A DNA stretch of 7,820 nucleotides from assembly GCA_030629295.1 (NCBI GenBank), contig DAOVPH010000073.1:1-7820 (forward strand), given 5' to 3'. Each line of letters opens with the position of its first letter. The first letter of the stretch is position 1. The notes beneath the pieces were generated by a model. The model was given only the letters and a program-made list of their open reading frames with translations. It made no database searches and was not told where the DNA came from. Below are positions 5,821-7,820 of the stretch, piece after piece. Source of the stretch: Candidatus Latescibacterota bacterium. GTDB taxonomy: Bacteria > Latescibacterota > MVCY01. Both the position numbers and the translations under genes were made by a program.

Positions 5821-6633
5821 TCACAACAATGGCTCAAGTATCTTCTTGGCCTTCAAAATGTCCGCCTGTTGCTGCGATCCGGTGATCTCCCGTTCGATGG
5901 TTACCGGACCGGTAAAGCCTTTCTCTTTGAGCCTGGGGATGAGGAGCCGGAGATTCACCCTGCCCTCTCCGAGAGGGACCTCGTGACCCAGTGCTTCGTC
6001 CCTATTGGGCCAGAGCCCGTCCTTGGCGTGGAAACCCCGGACATACTCTCCGAAGATTTCCGCCGCGTCTAAGGGGTTGGCCATGCCGTAGAGGATGAGG
6101 TTGGCTGGGTCAAGGTTGATGCCCAGATTCCCTGTACCCACATCCGAAATCGTCCGCTTGAGCGTGGACGGCAGCTCCTGTCCGGTCTCGAAGCAAAAGA
6201 CCTGGCCGTTTCCTGCACAGTAGTCGGCGTACTCTTTCATCGCCTCGATAAAACCCTTGTAGACTGGATCCTCTGGGTCATCTGGAATAAAACCCACATG
6301 GGAAGTAATGTTTCTCACGCCCATTTCCTTTACCATATCAGAGAAGCGCTTGGCTAGCTTTAGACGCTTTTGCCGGTATTTCTCCGGCACAAATCCCATA
6401 GTCGAGGGACCGTCCTTTAGGTTGAACACCTGTCCCTCAAAGAGCAGGAAGAAAGAGCTGATCTCAACCTGTGCCTGATCGGCTGCCTTGCAGATTTTCT
6501 GCGGATCGAACCGGTCCACCATCTGCTCTGCCGTGCAACTGAGTTGACAGGTGAAAATTCCCACCTCAGCCACGCGCTCAAAGGCCTCCTTGGGTTCGTC
6601 AGAGACACTAACGATGAGTCCGAGTTTTAGCAT
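5821..6633 (-). CDS. Xylose-isomerase-like TIM-barrel sugar (phosphate) isomerase/epimerase
   Basis: The protein is 270 residues, and ATG at 6633 is preceded by AGGAG with 7 nt spacing. It belongs to the AP-endonuclease-2/xylose-isomerase-like TIM barrels, which bind a divalent metal and interconvert ketoses, aldoses or inosose-type compounds in the cytosol. Likely metal ligands are Glu149 (CFETGQE), Asp175 (NLDPANL), His202 (FHAKDG) and a Glu at 247 or 249 (TIERE); His112 (TSHVGF) lies on a barrel strand. The motif HEVPLGEGRVN (217-227) is common in the epimerase/hydroxypyruvate-isomerase-like branch. It follows the other isomerase gene after 70 bp with no terminator between, so one operon is likely. 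The two proteins share only the fold and are not recent duplicates. The exact substrate cannot be assigned; UlaE-, IolE- or Hyi-like roles are all possible. Confidence 0.9.
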   Translation of the reverse strand: MLKLGLIVSVSDEPKEAFERVAEVGIFTCQLSCTAEQMVDRFDPQKICKAADQAQVEISSFFLLFEGQVFNLKDGPSTMGFVPEKYRQKRLKLAKRFSDMVKEMGVRNITSHVGFIPDDPEDPVYKGFIEAMKEYADYCAGNGQVFCFETGQELPSTLKRTISDVGTGNLGINLDPANLILYGMANPLDAAEIFGEYVRGFHAKDGLWPNRDEALGHEVPLGEGRVNLRLLIPRLKEKGFTGPVTIEREITGSQQQADILKAKKILEPLL

Positions 6634-6703
6634 GTTCTGTCTCCTCTGTTTTCGTCACTTGACAGATTTTCGTATTCCTGCCGCCGGGGTATTGTAAACG
6701 AAT

Positions 6704-7504
6704 TCATCCATTTTCCTCCCCCAGAAATCTCCTCAAATATGCCAGCTCGTGTTCTGCCGCAGCCCAGGGCTCCTGGCCAAACCACTCCACCGAGAGGAAA
6801 CGGTCGTAATCGGTGCTCTTCAGGACTTCAAGAAAGGACGGGTAGTTCATGTCACCTTCCTCGAAATAGACAATTTTGTTGCCTTCGGGGTGGCGGATCA
6901 TGTTCTTGGCGTGGATATGCACCGTATAGGGATAAAGTGTGTGCAGTGCCTTGATGGGATCAGCCTCTCCCTCGTTGAACAGATGCCAGATGTCCAGCAA
7001 CACCTGCAAGCCTGGGGAGTTCACCCGACCAATCAATTCCAATGTGGTCTGCACCGTGTCCATAAGCTGCTGGGGATGGGTCTCGATGGCAAAAGCAATC
7101 CCCTTTGCATATGCGGCAGCAGAGATCTCTTTGAGCGCCGACACGCACTGGTTCCACTGGGACTCGGTCGCCTCTGCAGAGCCTACATTGCTCACAAAGG
7201 CACGAATCAACGAAGCCCCCAACATCTCCGCATAGCCAATACAGCGGTAGGCTTTGTCAATACTCTCTTTCCGTTCCTCCGCTGTGCCGATGAAATTGAA
7301 GGCAGGTGAGATGATCGGCATTTCCAGCCCTTGGGAATGAACGAAATCCCGCAGGGATTCAAGCTCGCCTTTCCGCTTTAAGTAGTTTTCTAAATGGTCG
7401 ATGACGATCTCGGTGCCGTCATAGCCGAGCTGTGCTGTTTGCTTAACAACCTGTTCAATGGGCTGTTCACGAAATCGAATTGAACAAAGACTGATTTTCA
7501 CCAT
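6704..7504 (-). CDS. Second xylose-isomerase-like TIM-barrel sugar isomerase/epimerase
   Basis: The protein is 266 residues. ATG at 7504 is preceded by AAAGGG with a short 4-nt spacing, which is a modest ribosome-binding site; no better in-frame start was seen. It has the same fold family as the next gene. Strand 1 is KISLCSIRF, and LGYDGTEI (26-33) is the usual early turn. Probable metal ligands are Glu141 (IETH), Asp171 (LLDIWH), His198 (VHIHAK, with His196 nearby) and Glu240 (SVEWFG). His143 and His174 probably flank the site. Expected chemistry is metal-dependent isomerisation or C3-epimerisation of a sugar or sugar derivative. It is probably the first gene of the isomerase pair and lies downstream of the TonB receptor across 122 bp. 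Two distinct isomerases side by side fit a multi-step carbohydrate route better than duplicate capacity. The substrate is unknown. Confidence 0.9.
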   Translation of the reverse strand: MVKISLCSIRFREQPIEQVVKQTAQLGYDGTEIVIDHLENYLKRKGELESLRDFVHSQGLEMPIISPAFNFIGTAEERKESIDKAYRCIGYAEMLGASLIRAFVSNVGSAEATESQWNQCVSALKEISAAAYAKGIAFAIETHPQQLMDTVQTTLELIGRVNSPGLQVLLDIWHLFNEGEADPIKALHTLYPYTVHIHAKNMIRHPEGNKIVYFEEGDMNYPSFLEVLKSTDYDRFLSVEWFGQEPWAAAEHELAYLRRFLGEENG

Positions 7505-7545
7505 AACGCCCTTTCAGATTCAAATTAGCCACCTCCAGCGGAGCC

Positions 7546-7603
7546 TTTTTTTAGACAGGATTAGCAGGATTCACGAAATCATCTGAGTCCTATCTGAAAA
7601 AAA
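7546..7603. repeat. T7/A7-closed inverted repeat containing a GGATTAGCAGGATT element
   Basis: TTTTTTTAGACAGGA (7546-7560) pairs with TCCTATCTGAAAAAAA (7588-7603) over 14 base pairs with one bulged G and one mismatch, around a 27-nt loop. The left arm runs into a direct AGGATT repeat (7557-7562 and 7566-7571). Because the T-run is 5' and the A-run 3' on either strand, it does not read as an ordinary intrinsic terminator. The core resembles ACAGGATTAACAGGATT-type intergenic repeats that I recall from environmental bacterial genomes. A small CTCC-AGC-GGAG dyad lies beside it at 7533-7543. Confidence 0.55.
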
Positions 7604-7626
7604 TGGCTGATGTAAGACGGCTTTTC

Positions 7627-7820
7627 TCAGAACTCTATCGCCAGTCCGCCTATCGGGAACACCTTGAACTGGAGGACTTTCTCTCTCTTGCCGTTCTCTT
7701 TGTACTGATAGCCCCAGATGTTGTCCCGATTGTACACGTTCTGAAGGTCAAAATAGGTTACCATATTCCACCCACCGAACATAAACCGCCGGTCCAACCG
7801 AAGGTCCAACCGGTGGTACA
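7627..7820 (-). CDS. C-terminal end of a TonB-dependent outer-membrane receptor, 5' part outside window
   Basis: The frame is open to the right edge, and the visible 64 codons are only the last part of a much larger protein; the TTG at 7809 is internal, not a start. The segment RLDLRLDRRF, FGGWN and YFDLQNVYNRDN with alternating aromatic and polar residues matches the final beta-strands of TonB-dependent receptors. The protein ends ...GLAIEF, with the terminal Phe expected for Bam-inserted outer-membrane barrels. Such receptors import siderophores, vitamins or oligosaccharides with energy from TonB/ExbBD. Whether this one feeds the neighbouring sugar genes is inference from position only. The stop is followed by 122 bp of intergenic repeat before the first isomerase gene. 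Another kind of outer-membrane barrel is possible given the short fragment. Confidence 0.75.
   Translation of the reverse strand, partial: YHRLDLRLDRRFMFGGWNMVTYFDLQNVYNRDNIWGYQYKENGKREKVLQFKVFPIGGLAIEF

Noticed and set aside
5591..5986. 131-codon plus-strand reading frame running from the gene-free region into the isomerase
   Set aside because: Its composition follows the pyrimidine tract, it overlaps the isomerase antisense and no start signal is visible.
6749..7309. 186-codon plus-strand reading frame
   Set aside because: It is a shadow of the isomerase gene at 6704-7504, which carries complete metal-ligand motifs.
7546..7603. Intrinsic terminator for the TonB receptor gene
   Set aside because: On the minus strand the T-run comes before the stem and the A-run after it, the reverse of a terminator.

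Overview
All supported genes lie on the minus strand, so transcription runs from high to low coordinates. The receptor fragment at the right edge shows a TonB-type outer-membrane barrel ending in Phe, which means a diderm (Gram-negative type) bacterium. Base composition looks roughly balanced. The intergenic filler, especially the piece around GGATTAGCAGGATT, resembles scattered repeats I associate with uncultivated environmental lineages of the FCB/KSB1/Latescibacterota kind. That lineage guess is weak and rests on pattern memory.

Layout in transcription order. (1) 7820-7627: C-terminal end of a TonB-dependent receptor, with its 5' part outside the window. (2) 7626-7505: intergenic stretch with a large T7/A7-closed inverted repeat. 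(3) 7504-6704 and 6633-5821: two different xylose-isomerase-like TIM-barrel sugar isomerases/epimerases, probably one operon. (4) 5820-5307: about 0.5 kb without a gene, holding a purine/pyrimidine inverted repeat, a 10-bp-arm hairpin and a near-consensus sigma-70 promoter whose spacer is a perfect 9-3-9 dyad. (5) 5306-4059: an AAA ATPase with a DUF4143-type C-terminus, served by that promoter. (6) 4021-2930: a uroporphyrinogen-decarboxylase-fold (URO-D) protein that is not HemE. (7) 2917-1826: a zinc-dependent medium-chain dehydrogenase, tightly coupled to the URO-D gene. (8) 1825-1651: a spacer with mirrored copies of AACACCGAA. (9) 1650-1: a fumarate-reductase/succinate-dehydrogenase-type FAD flavoprotein, 550 residues visible and cut by the left edge. 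It is the largest gene here and is easy to miss because it has no stop inside the window.

Taken together, the isomerases, zinc dehydrogenase, FAD dehydrogenase and non-canonical URO-D protein look like a catabolic locus for a sugar, sugar acid or cyclitol, possibly O-methylated, with an outer-membrane receptor next door. The substrate cannot be read from the sequence. The ATPase does not fit that pathway and, with its own promoter and operator-like dyad, looks like an independent or inserted unit. No CRISPR array, rRNA, tRNA or transposase was seen.
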